Assembly: GCF_902635505.1 (NCBI RefSeq)
Contig: NC_045428.1
Span: 220,294,607 to 220,358,606 of the forward strand
DNA length: 64,000 nucleotides
Source: Sarcophilus harrisii
Taxonomy: Eukaryota > Chordata > Mammalia > Dasyuromorphia > Dasyuridae
Direction of reading: 5' to 3'
Shown here piece after piece: positions 47,301 through 60,300 of this stretch. The notes beneath the pieces are model-generated. The model made no database searches, was not told the origin of the DNA, and saw nothing but the letters and a program-made list of their open reading frames with translations. Positions within the stretch are counted from its first letter, which is position 1; each line of letters begins with the position of its first letter. Position numbers and translations under genes: made by a program.

Positions 47301-47460
47301 AATTTCAGTGTTAGATCAAAAGGAAACACAGTTTCACACCCGTCAGGTTCACAAAGAATCTGACAAAACTGAACACCACCAAATATGTATTTGTGTGTTT
47401 AAACACACACACACACAGTATAAATATATATGTTTGTATATATATGTGTGTGTGTGTGAA

Positions 47461-47770
47461 TACACTGTTTTATTTTTATTTTATATATATATACACACTG
47501 TTTTATTTTTATTTTATATATATACACACTGTTTTATTTTTATTTTATATATATACACACTGTTTTATTTTTATTTTATATATATACACACTGTTTTATT
47601 TCTATTTTATATATATGCACACTGTTTTATTTTTATTTTATATATATACACACTGTTTTATTTCTATTTTATATATATGCACAGTTTTATTTTTATTTTA
47701 TATATATACACACTGTTTTATTTTTATTTTATATATATACACACTGTTTTATTTTTATTTTATATAAATA
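47461..47770 (+). repeat. 31-bp minisatellite, 10 copies
   Basis: Ten tandem copies of a 31-nt unit like CACACTGTTTTATTTTTATT plus TTATATATATA, with a few C and G variants and one shortened unit. Because 31 is not a multiple of 3 and the unit has no stop in any plus-strand frame, long frames of 167 and 124 codons cross it. These are by-products of the repeat, not genes. A TA/TG-rich stretch at 47,400-47,460 leads in. Confidence 0.95.
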
Positions 47771-47779
47771 TATATATAT

Positions 47780-48185
47780 CAAGAATGGCCTCAACATCCA
47801 TTGTACATTAAAGAACAGAATTAGAAAAATGTCCCAAGTCTAGAATCAAGACACTCATACTTTTAAATCAACATTAACTGCACTTAGAGCATTGTGTTAG
47901 CTTCTCAAAAGGATAAAACTAGATTACCTTTTCCTCCCCCAGAAATTCACGAAGAAAAATGGCCACAAGGAGGCTTATTAAGGGAACAAATTTCCAAAAC
48001 AAAGAGCTCTGTGTCTCCACAGCTCCTCCTGCAGGCTCCCAGTGGTGAGAGGTCTGTCTGCGAAATTATTTGTCTTTTATCTTAAAGCACTACTCGAAAA
48101 TAGAGAAGCTTCAAAAATAAATGAAAAGGAGGAGGCTAGATAGGATTCACTTTCCACCTTCTTTTAAGACGGTATTTACCGATTT
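47780..48185. other. Intergenic, no gene seen
   Basis: Between the minisatellite and the L1 upstream of the TUBGCP5 promoter; nothing recognised. Confidence 0.6.
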
Positions 48186-48437
48186 TTCTTGTGCAGCAAA
48201 ATAACTGTATAAATATGTATATACATATTGGATTCTATATTTTTCTATATTATAGAATATATATAAATATATTTATATTCTATATTATAGTCCAACATGT
48301 ATTGGACTACCTGCCATCTAGGGGATGGGGAGGGGGGGAAGGAGGGGAAAATCTGGAATAGAAAGTTTTGCAAGAGTCATTGTTGAAAAATTACCCATGC
48401 ATCTGTTTTGTAAATAAAAAAGCTTTAATTAAAAAAA
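48186..48437 (+). mobile_element. L1 3' end just upstream of the TUBGCP5 promoter
   Basis: From CTTGTGCAGCAAAATAACTG to the tail AATAAAAAAGCTTTAATT. It contains an AT-rich internal palindromic expansion at about 48,230-48,290. It ends about 160 bp before the CpG island. Confidence 0.85.
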
Positions 48438-48688
48438 AGATTAAGGATTTAGATTAAATTAGGGGAACTCGAACCTCTTTGCGTGTCACGGATCCCTTTT
48501 CAGAGTGTTTTAAAACTATCACCATCATCGTCGATATTGAAACAGAATAATCAATTTAAAAAAAAAAAAAAATGCTCACGGACCCTACGTTAAGACCTCG
48601 CGGGGCAGATGATGCTTAAGGTTCTTGCCCCTACTTCTCCCAGGCAACCAGACTCGCCAGTACCGCCACCAACCCGGGGAGACCGTCG

Positions 48689-48698
48689 GCGCATGCGC
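48689..48698. promoter_or_regulatory. NRF1-like palindrome GCGCATGCGC
   Basis: The perfect palindrome GCGCATGCGC matches the core of the NRF1 consensus. It lies about 190 bp before the TUBGCP5 start codon, inside the CpG island. NRF1 commonly drives housekeeping CpG promoters; its use here is inferred from position and match only. Confidence 0.6.
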
Positions 48699-48743
48699 GT
48701 TCGTGCCCTCCCTCCCTCCGCGAGCCCTACGGGCTGGGGACAT

Positions 48744-48753
48744 TATCGCGAGA
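48744..48753. promoter_or_regulatory. BANP-type CGCG element (TATCGCGAGA)
   Basis: One base differs from the palindrome TCTCGCGAGA, a methylation-sensitive element of CpG-island promoters bound by BANP. It lies about 140 bp upstream of the start codon and 46 bp from the NRF1-like site. Occupancy is inferred. Confidence 0.45.
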
Positions 48754-48887
48754 GCTGTCAGCAGCCCCGCCAGACACAAACAGAACCCGCGGGACCCTCG
48801 GAATCTGGGGACCCTCCCCCAAGGAGTATAAAGAGACCTTCGTTCTCTCCGTAGGTTAATTCCAGCGAGGCCCGGGGGTGGGGCCCG

Positions 48888-49033
48888 ATGGCCGGGGCCG
48901 CGCCGCCCTGGAGCCGGCTGGACAAGCAGCAGGACCGGGACGTGCGCGAGCTGATCCGGCGCGTGAGCGGCCTCCAGGACGAGGCGGACCACAACTTCCA
49001 GCTGGCCCTGCACTTCGCCTGGACCAATTTCAG
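48888..49033 (+). CDS. TUBGCP5: TUBGCP5 exon 1, coding part (codons 1-48 plus 2 nt)
   Basis: It encodes MAGAAPPWSRLDKQQDRDVR and on to ...HFAWTNF, ending in AG of an arginine codon. The donor is CAG|GTCAGC, a less typical +3 to +6 sequence than the other donors of this gene. Base composition is strongly GC-rich, as expected inside a CpG island. Confidence 0.95.
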
Positions 49034-52000
49034 GTCAGCGACTGGCTTTGTGGAAGAGCCCGAGCCTTGTAACCCCGTTATTATTCCCCTCTCCGCCCCC
49101 GCCCTCTCACCGCAGCTTTTTGCCATGATCGCTAACCTTCCGGGCCACCATACGAGCGGGCAGGTACGGAAGCTCGGCTCGGAGCGTCTTTAGAATGTTC
49201 CCCGGATTTGCCCTCCTGCTGGTGTCCCGATCTCTATTGGCCCTCTCGGGCCACCGTAGTCCCCCGTATTCTTCCTGGCTATTGGGGAGTAAGATTTTAG
49301 TCCAGCCTCAGCCTTCGCCCCGTGAGCTAAGACGAGGGATCGGGAAGGGCTCAGGGAGAGCAGCGGGACTGGGCGGATTCCCTCGCGGGTGGCAGTTGCG
49401 GGACTCGGGTTCTTCCAGAAGTTCGTACCCCGAGTTGCGTGTTTTATTTTTGTCCCCGCCGGTGGCTATCACTGAAGGACCCCCACCGCGGGGAATAACC
49501 GGGCAAGGACCGGGGGGAAAGGAGCTTTTGTGACTTTGTGCGGCAGCGCTCTGCCCGGACGGGACTGTTCAAACTAAATAATCATCTGTCATAGTGACAG
49601 CTTCTCTTTAAATAATATCGTAAACTCTTCAAAGAATGTTTTACATCCGTCTTCGCATTTGGTGCTTAGAACCACCTGGTGAGGGAAGCTGGGCTAGTGT
49701 ATTCTGATTCTTATTTAACAATTAAAGAACCGAAAAAAATGATGACGCGCCCCAAGACTACACAGGTTTTTCTGCACAAATAGGGTGGGAACTTAGTGTC
49801 TTCCGTCTATTACACTGCATCCCAAGTATCTTTTTGTCCTTCAAACATTTTCCTGTTGCCAATGATTTTCAGTTAAGTCTGTAAACTTTCCTTACAACTT
49901 TTTGACTCCAAAACAATAATGCGTGGTGTAAATAGCTTTCCACCTTTCTGAACTAATTGAAGTTCGATAACATGTTATTAAGGAATCTATAGTCTGCTCT
50001 TCCTCTTTTTTTTTTTTTTTTTTTTTTTAATAGCCTTTTATTTACAGGTTATATGCATGGGTAACTTTACAGCATTAACAATTGCCAAACCTCTTGTTCC
50101 AATTTTTCACCTCTTACCCCCCCCCACCCCCTCCCCTAGATGGCAGGATGACCAGTAGATGTTAAATATATTAAAATATAAGTTAGATACACAATAAGTA
50201 TACATGACCAAACCGTTATTTTGCTGTACAAAAAGAATCAGACTCTGAAATATTGTACAATTAGCTTGTGAAGGAAATCAAAAATGCAGGTGGGCATAAA
50301 TATAGGGATTGGGAATTCAATGTAATGGTTTTTAGTCTTTCTCTGAGCGTAGCTGATTCAGTTCATTACTGCTCCATTGGAAATGATTTGTTTGATTTCA
50401 TTGCTGAGGATGGCCTGGTCCATCAGAACTGGTCATCATATAGTATTGTTGTTGAAGTATATAATGATCTCCTGGCCCTGCTCATTTCACTCAGCATCAG
50501 TTCGTGTAAGTCCCTCCAGGTCTTTCTGAAATCATCCTGTTGGTCATTTCTTACAGAACAGTAATCCATAATTTTCATATACCACAATTTATTCAGCCAT
50601 TCTCCAACTGATGGACATCCATTCAGTTTCCAGTTTTTAGCCACTACAAAAAGGGCTGCCACAAACATTCGTGCACATACAGGTCCCTTTCCCTTCTTTA
50701 TAATCTCTTTGGGATATAAGCCCAGTAGTAACACTGCTGGATCAAAGGGTATGCACAGTTTGATAACTTTTTGAAGTCTGCTCTTTCTCAAGCTCAGTAG
50801 TTAAAGACTATAAAGCTTAGCAGTGAACATTTTTTTTCTTAGTAAGCATTACATAAATATTAGCTACTAGTATTACTAATTACTATATTATTAATGTTAT
50901 ATTTGAGAAGAAATGGTATACTGGACAAATAGAGTAAATCTATTTAAGACAGATTTTGTAGACGAAATGATTTTTGAACCTTAATTAGGAAGGTAAGCAG
51001 TTATCAGATATTTATCAAGTCCCTGTTCTGTACCTATATAGTACAAAGCTATGTGTTAGGGTAGACTCCTTGCCCTAGAGGAAGTTACTGTCTTTGAAGA
51101 GGATACAAGATGTGTACATGAAACAACTGTGATACAGTTTAGGAGAGTAAATGCCAAATTGCATGCCACAAAGTATGTAGATTTACTTATAATTGGAATT
51201 AAGGTAATATTACTTTGGGCTCATTTAATTAGGCTCACTTTGAAAACGTAGATTAAATATTAAAAGTCATCTAATTCAATCACCTTTTTAGTTTCAATAA
51301 GATTTTGAGATTGAAATAGAAACTTTTGGTATTCTTTATAGTAGCTAAGAATCTTGGACAGTTTTGTGTTGTTTTTAAACAGTTACCAGTAAAGGGAAAT
51401 AGTAATTTAAATTAATCTTTAAATTGAACAGAAACTTTCAAGAACATTTTCTCATAAGCAGACTATTTACAGAGTCCTATGTTTTAGTTAGCCTCATTAG
51501 AGCAAAACGCAAGTTATAGTGAAAGTATTGTGCTCTTGGTTGTTTGTCTTTGGTAAGATGACCAATGACATTAGGAAGGTGATGTCATGACTTGTAGATG
51601 AATTGGATTTAAGTAAAGCAGGGCTGTGTAAAGTTAGCAGCCTCACTCTTTTCCCAAGCCATATGGGTCCATTCACAACATAGTGTATTTTCACCTTTTT
51701 TGTTGTTGTTTGTTTGGTTTTTCATTTTTTTCCCTTTTTGATCTGATTTTTCTTGTGCAGCATGATAAATGTGGAAATATATATAGAAGAATTGCACATA
51801 TTTAACATAGATTATTTACTGTCTAGGGGAACATGTGGGGAGGAGAAAAATTTGGAACACAAAGTTTTACAAGGGTGAATGTTGAAAACTATTGTTGCAT
51901 ATATTTCCAAAATAAAAAGCTATTATTTAATATATACATATATGTAAACACAATATAGATCCAGATAACTAGATATCTAGACCTGGCCCTGGATTTAGTG

Positions 52001-54353
52001 GTAGACCTTGAAACTGAGGTCTTTCCCAGGTCTTAGTTTATCTCAGGCAATACCCATTCATTAAAGGCTAGGTAGGAAGTGAGGCAAAAAAGGTCTCTTT
52101 TATCTAGTTTAAAAGAAAAAAATCTTTCTGAGAGGGGAAGACCCTTAGGATTTCTGGTCAAAACAGAAATAATTGCTATTTACACTCTGAACCATCAAAA
52201 CCCAGTGACTACTTGAGGTTTGGGCTGGGATTTATTGTTGGCCAGTCTGTGAGAGCCAGATTTAATTGGATTTTAAAGCAAAGATCTTAAAAAAAAAAAA
52301 AAAAAAAATCTTGCCTTTAAACTCCCAGATATCTTTCTAGATTTCAGTAATCAAAATTTATATTTCTTTGGGCAGACCACCTGCAGATAAGGGATTTGAT
52401 TCCTTATGTGGACAGACAAGAGAGGAGGAAAGGAAGAAAGGAAGGCAGGCAGGCATTGTGCTATTTATGCCAACAATAAAAGAATTGAGAGTTTTGAAGT
52501 AATAAAATAGACACATATAGTAACTTAGAAAACAATATTAAGTTTGAAATTTTCCAAGAGAAATAAAATTTAAAATGACAGCCTCAGGGAGTTTACTTTT
52601 TTCCAATTATAGGCTGGCCACTAGCTTATGGTATTTATGTCACATAAATGAATGACTATCTAGAAATAAGTTGGCTGAAGGCCCCTTATAGAGATGTTTC
52701 TTCCCTCTCAGCTGCCCAAATTTGGAATATTTCCTCTTCTTTTCCTCTTGAATTGTAAAGCCCTTATTTTTTTCTGGGCCAAATGGAAAAAACGAAGGGT
52801 CATTTTTTACCTTTTACTTCTTCTCTTCCTTTAATAAATACTTGTTGAATTAGCTTACTTAGCATTGCACTTTTTTGCTAGCTCAATCTCTGAGCAATCT
52901 CACTCATGGTCCCCTATTCTAAGTAAAATAAAAGCACTTTGCACAATGCCTGGCACATAGTAAACACCACATAAATGCTAGCTGTTGTTATTTATTTTAT
53001 ATTATTATAATATAGTTATTATTATTTGTTATTAATTGTAACTATTCTATGCTTTCTTATTTTTACTCTGTATTTTCTTCCTTAGTACTTTAATTTGTTC
53101 CAAAGTGTTCTATAATTAAAATCCCTTTATGTAGATAATGAGGCAGCCAAGTGGTACAATGGATAGAGTATCAGATCTGGATATCAGGAAATCATCTTCC
53201 TGAGTTATATCAGGCCTCAGATATTTACTAGCTGTGCAAATCACTTTATCCTGTTTACCTCAGTTTCTTCATCTGTAAAATGAACTGGAGAAGAAAATAG
53301 CAAACCACTCCAGTATCTTTGATAAGAGGAAATTCCCAATGAACTTTAGAGTCAAACATGACTGAATAATGAAAATGTAGGTGATTGTTAATTCTATATA
53401 TCCAGCCATAATCTGTTCTCTGAGTTCCAGTGATGTGTCATACTACAAAGGACCAACTCTATGCCGCCTGGTTTGGTGTGGCCAGTCTACTAAGAATGAT
53501 TTTTACCTTTTTAAATACAATAAAGTTATATAGAAAAAGTAAAAAATCTTTCTTAGCTTGGCTGGCTAGGATTACAAAAATAAGCAGTGGCTATAGTTTC
53601 CCAACCCCTGGCCAAAAGGATATAATACAAAACTGTATAACTTGGTGTTTAGGAGGACCCTCTGCTGTGTGACTCCAGCCTACCTCTAGTACATTCACAT
53701 GAGCTCTCTTTCATACCTGAAATGCACTCCTTCCTCATCTGTACACTTGAAAAATCTTTCTCTTCAAAGCTCAGCTCAAGATTCTTCCATGACTTTTCCT
53801 GATAAACTCAGTTGAGTGTTTTCTTACTCATCAGATATTCTTAAAGCAAATTTTCTGGATATCTTCTTTGCCCCATTACATACTATCTTGTGTTATCTCA
53901 GTATGTGTCACAGAATCAGTTACCTAGCATAACCTGTGCTTGGATAGGAATTTTCTATATTGTTTCTAGTAAGCAGTTACTTAGTTTATGCTTGAAAACG
54001 TCCAGCTCAATAAAAACGATAGTAGATTGTAGACTCTCTGGGGTCAGGAACTGTTGTGTATCATCATTGTGTATTACAGTAATTTATATATAGTTAATGT
54101 TTGTTAAGTTTGCAGAATTGAATGAAAAATGTGTTGAGGAAAATTAATTTTATGAAAGTTTTTAATCCATGGGGGAGGAGGAATAGTGCCAAATATTTAT
54201 ATTTTACTTCCAAATTTATATTTCAGCTAGATTTTTTTATACAGATGTCATAAAATTACCATGAATAAATTATTTTCTTTCAATTTCATTTAGATTTCAT
54301 CGTTTCCTAGATGTAAGCAGTCACAAAGTAGAGAGGACAATAGAAGGGTAAGT

Positions 54354-54397
<44 letters not shown>

Positions 54398-57300
54398 ACA
54401 TACGTGCACACCAGTATTTTAGTTATCTGTGGGTATTCTCTTCACTAATGAAGGTCACAGTTCCCCTGTGTCTCAGTAGATAGTCATCATGTATTTCTCT
54501 GACCCAAAAAAATCAGTATGTGGTGGCAGGTCTTCTGATGATAAGCTTTTCTGAACTTTGTTGAGATGAACCTTGATGACAAATACATTCTCTTGTTAGG
54601 CTGGTACTTTATATTTTGCATTGCCTTTGAGTTCCCAATATACTTTGTTGAGATACCTGAATAAAACTATGGAAAACATGTATGTGTATTTAGCCTAAAT
54701 ATTTTTGTTAATACATTTCTTTTTGAAATATTAGTTATCTTTTGTTATTTTAGAATTTATGAAAAGCTCATCATTCATTCAGATCTCAGCAAAGCTGCCA
54801 GTTGGAAGAAATTAACTCAAGAGTTTCTACATGCTCAACTTCCAAGTATTAAGGAAGCAAAGGTATATTATTTTACGTACATTACACAAAAGAAGGCTTA
54901 GTCTTTAGAATTGAATTTGATTAGTTAATTGTAGCAATGTGCTTTTGAGGAAAGAATGCTAGATTTGTAATTAAAAGACTTATATTTGATTCAGCTCTTG
55001 TTATTATCACAGATAATCTTTTTCTTGTGTATCTGTTTCCTTATCTTACATTACTTGTTATGAGGAAAATATTTTGTAAATCTTGAAATATTATATAAAT
55101 GTGATTTTTATTTACATATGAATTGATTGATTCAGGTATTTCTGTTACACTAAGTGCAATTTTGGCCAGTCATTTGCCTGCTGTCAGAATTAGAGTTCAG
55201 AGCCTGGAAGGAGCTGGTAACATTGTCTAGCTAATTTTAAAGTGTATGTTGAAATTATTTGATGGAATTTGGTTGACTTTCACAGAATCACAGAATTTGA
55301 GAGTGGGAGAAGACCTCAGCAAATCATTTAGTCCAACCCATCTATGAAAAGCAATTTTCATTATAATATATCAAAAAATTAGTTGTCCAGTTTCTGTTTG
55401 AAATCTTCAGAGGAGGGGGAACGTACCATTTCTCAAGGTACCACATTCCATTTTGACATAGCTCTGTTAGGAAGTCTTTATTGACATGAAACTTAAATTT
55501 GCTTCTATGTAATTTTACACATGTTTTCTATAACATGGACTCAAGGCTTTTTATCATCTAGAGTGCCTTTCTCTGGGAATTTTCTTTCTTTACCCACGGC
55601 AATCAGAACTGGAGAAATTCTGAAGAGGTTTCACCAAAGGGCATCCTATAATAGAACTATCATTTCCCTATTTATGGAAAATGCTTCTCTGATTGTAGCT
55701 TAAGACCTCATCAGGTTTTTTGGGCTGCTTTAACCTGGCTACTGATTCATAGTGAGTTTTTCAAAATAGTTGCTGTCTAGCTATGCCTTTCTAATTTTAT
55801 ACTTGTGAAGGTTGTTGTTGTTGTTTTAATAATCAAGTGAAAAACTGCATTTATCCTTCTTGATCCTCATTTTTTAGATCCAACCTGTCATGATCCTTTT
55901 GGATCCTGATTCTTCTGTCCACTATATTACCTCTCCCTTTGACTTTGTGTCATCTGCAAATTTGGAGACCATGCTCTCTATACCTTTATCCAAATTATAG
56001 ATAAGAATGAAAACAGTTCAAGCACAGATCCCCAGAATATTCCACTGAAGACCTCACATAATGACATTCAGTAATTAACAAATAACCTCTTTGAGTCCAG
56101 TCATCCAACTATTTCTGAATTCATTGAATTTTATTATTGCCTTCACAAGAATAATATGAGATGATCAAAAGCTTTGCTAAAATCTAGGTAAATTATATCC
56201 ACGGCATTCCTCTTATCTAATATTTTAATAATCCTTAAGTTTTCCCACCTTGGGAATAGCATACATAGAGGAGAGAACAGGATGTTTCTTCTCCACTCTA
56301 GAAGCAAATTGAAATCCCTTTAGGAAGCAGAGTGAGTAGAGAATGGGAAAGAGAGTATGCATTGCTATCACTTTGGACCCTAAGAGAGAAAGAATTTTCT
56401 TTCTGTTATTTTGTTGTCATTATATATTAGGAAAGATTCTGATCTAATTAAATTATCTACTTGTAGTGTGATTTGAGAGACTATATCCTTGAAATAACCA
56501 TAAAATGAAGTTATTAAAAGAACATTCTGAACTGGAACAACATCATGTAGTAGAAAGCTAAATTGATTTAGAGTCCAAAGATCTGTGTTTTCGTGGTGGC
56601 CCTGCTTGTTGTAGCATTGTGACTTTGGGCACATTTTTAAATCATTTGTGAGTGTCAATTTCATCACCTGTAAAATAGGAATAATAGTACTTGGAATATA
56701 GATAGTGTGCCTAAAGTTTAGAGATTATCTTGCTAATAATATGAAGTATGGGTAACAGTGTAAATTTTGGCTAAAAAGAATTAGAAACTAATTTGAAGAT
56801 TAATCTCAATACAAAACATTACAAGTTTCACCAAAATTTGGAGCAAGGAATAGAAGTTACGTATAACAGGATAATGGGTAGCAATTGTAGGAGGTAGATA
56901 AAGGCTTGCTCTTAATAATTATGTCCTAACAATTAGAGTTATCCCAAAAAAGAATGAGCTGTCTCGGGAAGTATGTTCTTTCTTTTTGGAGATCTTGAAT
57001 CAAAAGTTGCATTTCCAACTATTGTGTATCTTTTAGATGGAATTTTTTTTCAGGTATTGGTTGGCCTAAATGACTAATTAGTTCCTTTCCAGTTCTGAAA
57101 TCTGAGAATCAGTATTTAAAAAGTAATTTAAGTTAATGTCTTAGAAAAATAAATTTGGAAAAGAATATTATGTAACTATCAGAGGTTAGGTTTTTAGTCA
57201 CAAAAAGTGGAATATAGGTTTTAATGATATGCTTTAATAACACATCTTATTCGCTTGTTTTAAAGACAGATACACATTATGCAATATTGTCACTCCTTCT

Positions 57301-60300
57301 GTGTCTTTCTGATTCTCCATCAAACACCAATTATGTGGAAAAGCCAAGAGAAAAAGAAGTGGGTAAGTTAACATGAAGATTTGCATCATCAGAGGACTTT
57401 TGTGAAAGTTCAAATTTTATATGAAATGGAAATTAATTTCAAAATGAAATTTGTTTTGAAGATTTAAAAATTATAATATGAATTAGAATCTATAGAAATG
57501 AGTGGGTTTTTCTGTATTTGTTTATTGAGAGACTTCATTCTTGAAATTTGTATTTCTTGATCTTTATTACTTGGAAATTTATGTGATTTCTTTGTGTAGT
57601 TTTAGGTCTTTTCTGAGAAAGTTAATAATAAGCAAAACTATGTTATGTCTTAGAAAAGAAAGAAGAATTTGACTGGGGAAAATACTTGATGGAAGGTGAA
57701 GAAATTGAATTGGGTCCAGATGCAGATACACCAGTAAGTTACAATAGTTTTGCTATTCATTATTTCAACACTTGCCAAGCATACACAATCTACCTGGTAT
57801 AACCTATGGCAACAATTTTCTTGTTCTGCATATTCATTTATATTCTGATTCTTTGCAGAAAGGTTTTTAAGAAGCTACCCTTCCCTTTTTGGGGAGAGTG
57901 CAGGAATCTTCTTATTATACAACTACATAACTTTTGCTCAGGATTTGCAAAGTTCATACCCAAATAGGAGTTTGAGTAAGATAAATGTTAAGCTAGCCAT
58001 CTTATCTGAGAATCTTTTTTTGTAACTAATTTGGTTGAATATTATCACCAAAAAAAAAAATGGTTCAATCCTTAATATTGAAAAGTCTCTGGCCATTGCC
58101 AGAGTTCTAAAAGATCTAAAAATCTAAATCTAAAAGATACACAATAGTTGGAAATGCAACTTTCGATTCAAAACTACTGAACTTTTAAGAAGTGATATTA
58201 TTACTATATTTCTTCTTTTGTGGTATTCTTAATCTAGTTCCTTCTTGTTTAAGTGACTCTAGTTTTTTGTTTTGTTTTTTACTATTTACTAAAAGTAAGT
58301 TCTACTAACTTATTTGATAGAATTGGTCTGAAGAAAGTGAAGATGATGATGATCAACAGCCTCTTAGTAGAGAAGACTCTGGGATTCAGGTGGATAGAAC
58401 ACCATTAGAAGAACAAGATCAAAATAAGAAAATAGTACCTCATGTCAGTTGGAAAGGTATTTTATAATGAAAATGCCATATCTAATATTACTGAACAAAA
58501 TGTCATATTTTAAAATTTGGCTAATATATCTTAAGTTCCTGTCTTTCTTTATACTTTGAAAAGCTCCTTTAAGTTTTTGTTTTTGTTTTTGTTTTTTGTT
58601 TTTTTGTTGAAGTAATTGGAGTTAAGTGACTTGCCCAGGGCCACACAGCTAGGAAGTGTTAAATATCTGAGACCAGATTTGAACACAAGTCCTCCTAACT
58701 TCAGGGCTGGTGCTCTATCTACTGCACCACCTAGTTGCCCTCCTTTAAGTTATTAAGAGATCTATAATTCTAGTATCTTAAAAGGAACACTGCATAATTA
58801 ATATTAATAAGGAATGTTTATATGACATTTCTGTTCTTCAGTTTTAAAAATAAATAATGTAAGTTTTTCTTTAGTCTTAAATGTTTTTCATGGGGGGAGG
58901 GGTCACAAAATTTAAGGTTGTATTTTTCTATAAGATGAGATTAAATTCTTATTTAAGCAAAAAGAAAAATTTAAAATTAAAAAAAAAAAAAGAAAATTTC
59001 TTCCTTAACTCATCAGAGAATCATATCACTTTTGAGCTAAAGGAAAGTAAGGCCTGGAAAGCAAGTCTGATGACTTGTCCAGAGTCACCCAACTCGTTAA
59101 TGATACTAGAATTGAAGCTTGCTAACTCATGGAAATTGTCACAATAAACCTAGCCTTTCTAGGTTGTATTAAAAAAAAAATTTTAAGATTCTTTTATAAT
59201 TCATTCAGAAAATATTTGTTCAATATATACCTAGGCATGGTGGTAGATAGAAGGGAAAATAAAGCATGGTCCCTGATCTCTTGGAGTTTATAGGCTAGTA
59301 GGAGAGAGAAAAAGGACAAAAATTATTGAGTGAAATTTCAGTAAGAAAGGTACAAAATGTTATAGTAGTTTAAAAGGAGAGTTGTTTCTAGTGGGATCAA
59401 ACAAGTTGGTTTAAGAGAAAACATTAAAGCTATGTCTTGGAATAAATAGTTTTTGAAGCTGGGGAAAGGCTTGCTAGGTGGAATGAATTGCATCCATAGG
59501 GGCACCAAGAATGAAAGGCATGTTAATATAACAATACAATTTAACATGTAAGGTTGGCAAAAGGGAATAATTGGAAAGAGAGCAAGAGAAATGTAAGTTG
59601 GGGCCAAATTATGCCTTTGAAACTTGTGTTATTGGATTTAGGGGAAGTAGGTAATAGGAAACCATTGAAAGTTTTACAGTGAAGGATATGCAAGTGAGAA
59701 GAGATTTTTGTAGTAACATTTCTTTTTTCTTTTTAAACATTTATTTCATATTTATTTTCCCCCAATTACATGTAAAAACAGTTTTTAAAATTAATGATTT
59801 TCAAAACTGAGTATGGGAAAAGATTTCCTTAAAAAATCTTTTATTGGGATATTTTGGGTTGGTTTGGTTTTTTTTTTTTATTATCACTTTCAGAAACTTC
59901 AAATGTCTGTTTTTTCTACCCTTAGATCATTGCTTTATAACAAAGAAGTACAGTTAAGCAAAACACATGGAAACGTTAGGTTATAGAAAGAATTATCTTG
60001 AAGCATTGTATAGAATGGAAGAGACTGGAAGGCAGGAAACAGGATAGGGAGATGTTTCAGCAGTATAGAAAGAAATAGACTGGATTTTGTGATGGTAGAA
60101 TGATAGGAAGGGATTCGTTACCTCTATGGAAGTAAAAATGATAGGATTTAGTTTGATTAAGATGGAGGTAGGGCCAAAGGCCACAGGTGTTTTTAGCCTG
60201 TATAACTAGCTTCATAGTATTGTCATTAACAAATCTGCCTTACATGCAGAAGGTCCTGAGTTTAAAACTCAATGGAGCTATGTTGATCCATCTTAAGGTA

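Larger units (their letters stand above)
48600..49550 (+). promoter_or_regulatory. TUBGCP5: CpG-island promoter and 5' UTR of TUBGCP5
   Basis: A sudden change from AT-rich flanks to GC- and CpG-rich sequence runs from about 48,600 through exon 1 into intron 1 (about 49,550). No convincing TATA box lies close to the coding start, which fits a housekeeping promoter with dispersed initiation. The exact transcription start cannot be read from the sequence. The long open frames on both strands here are a by-product of high GC, not extra genes. A divergent transcript upstream is possible, but no gene was recognised there. Confidence 0.85.

Noticed and set aside
47308-47811. A 167-codon plus-strand frame, apparently a long membrane protein of Tyr, Phe and Ile
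   Set aside because: It is a translation of the 31-bp minisatellite; three frames are open for the same reason.
1-48500. Search for a second protein-coding gene upstream of TUBGCP5
   Set aside because: No series of conserved exons or known domains was found; all recognisable coding-like sequence belongs to L1, L2 or ERV fossils.
48585-49126. Open frames of 122-142 codons on the minus strand over the TUBGCP5 promoter
   Set aside because: They lie in the CpG island, are rich in Arg, Pro and Gly and overlap exon 1 in antisense; high GC explains the lack of stops.
49195-49533. 112-codon frame in TUBGCP5 intron 1
   Set aside because: GC-rich intron start, no known domain, and it follows the exon 1 donor; no support as an exon.
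50423-50791. 122-codon minus-strand frame with YCSVRNDQQ-type residues
   Set aside because: It is the end of L1 ORF2 in an L1 fragment, not a host gene. Similar frames at 14,000, 27,339 and 44,767 have the same origin.
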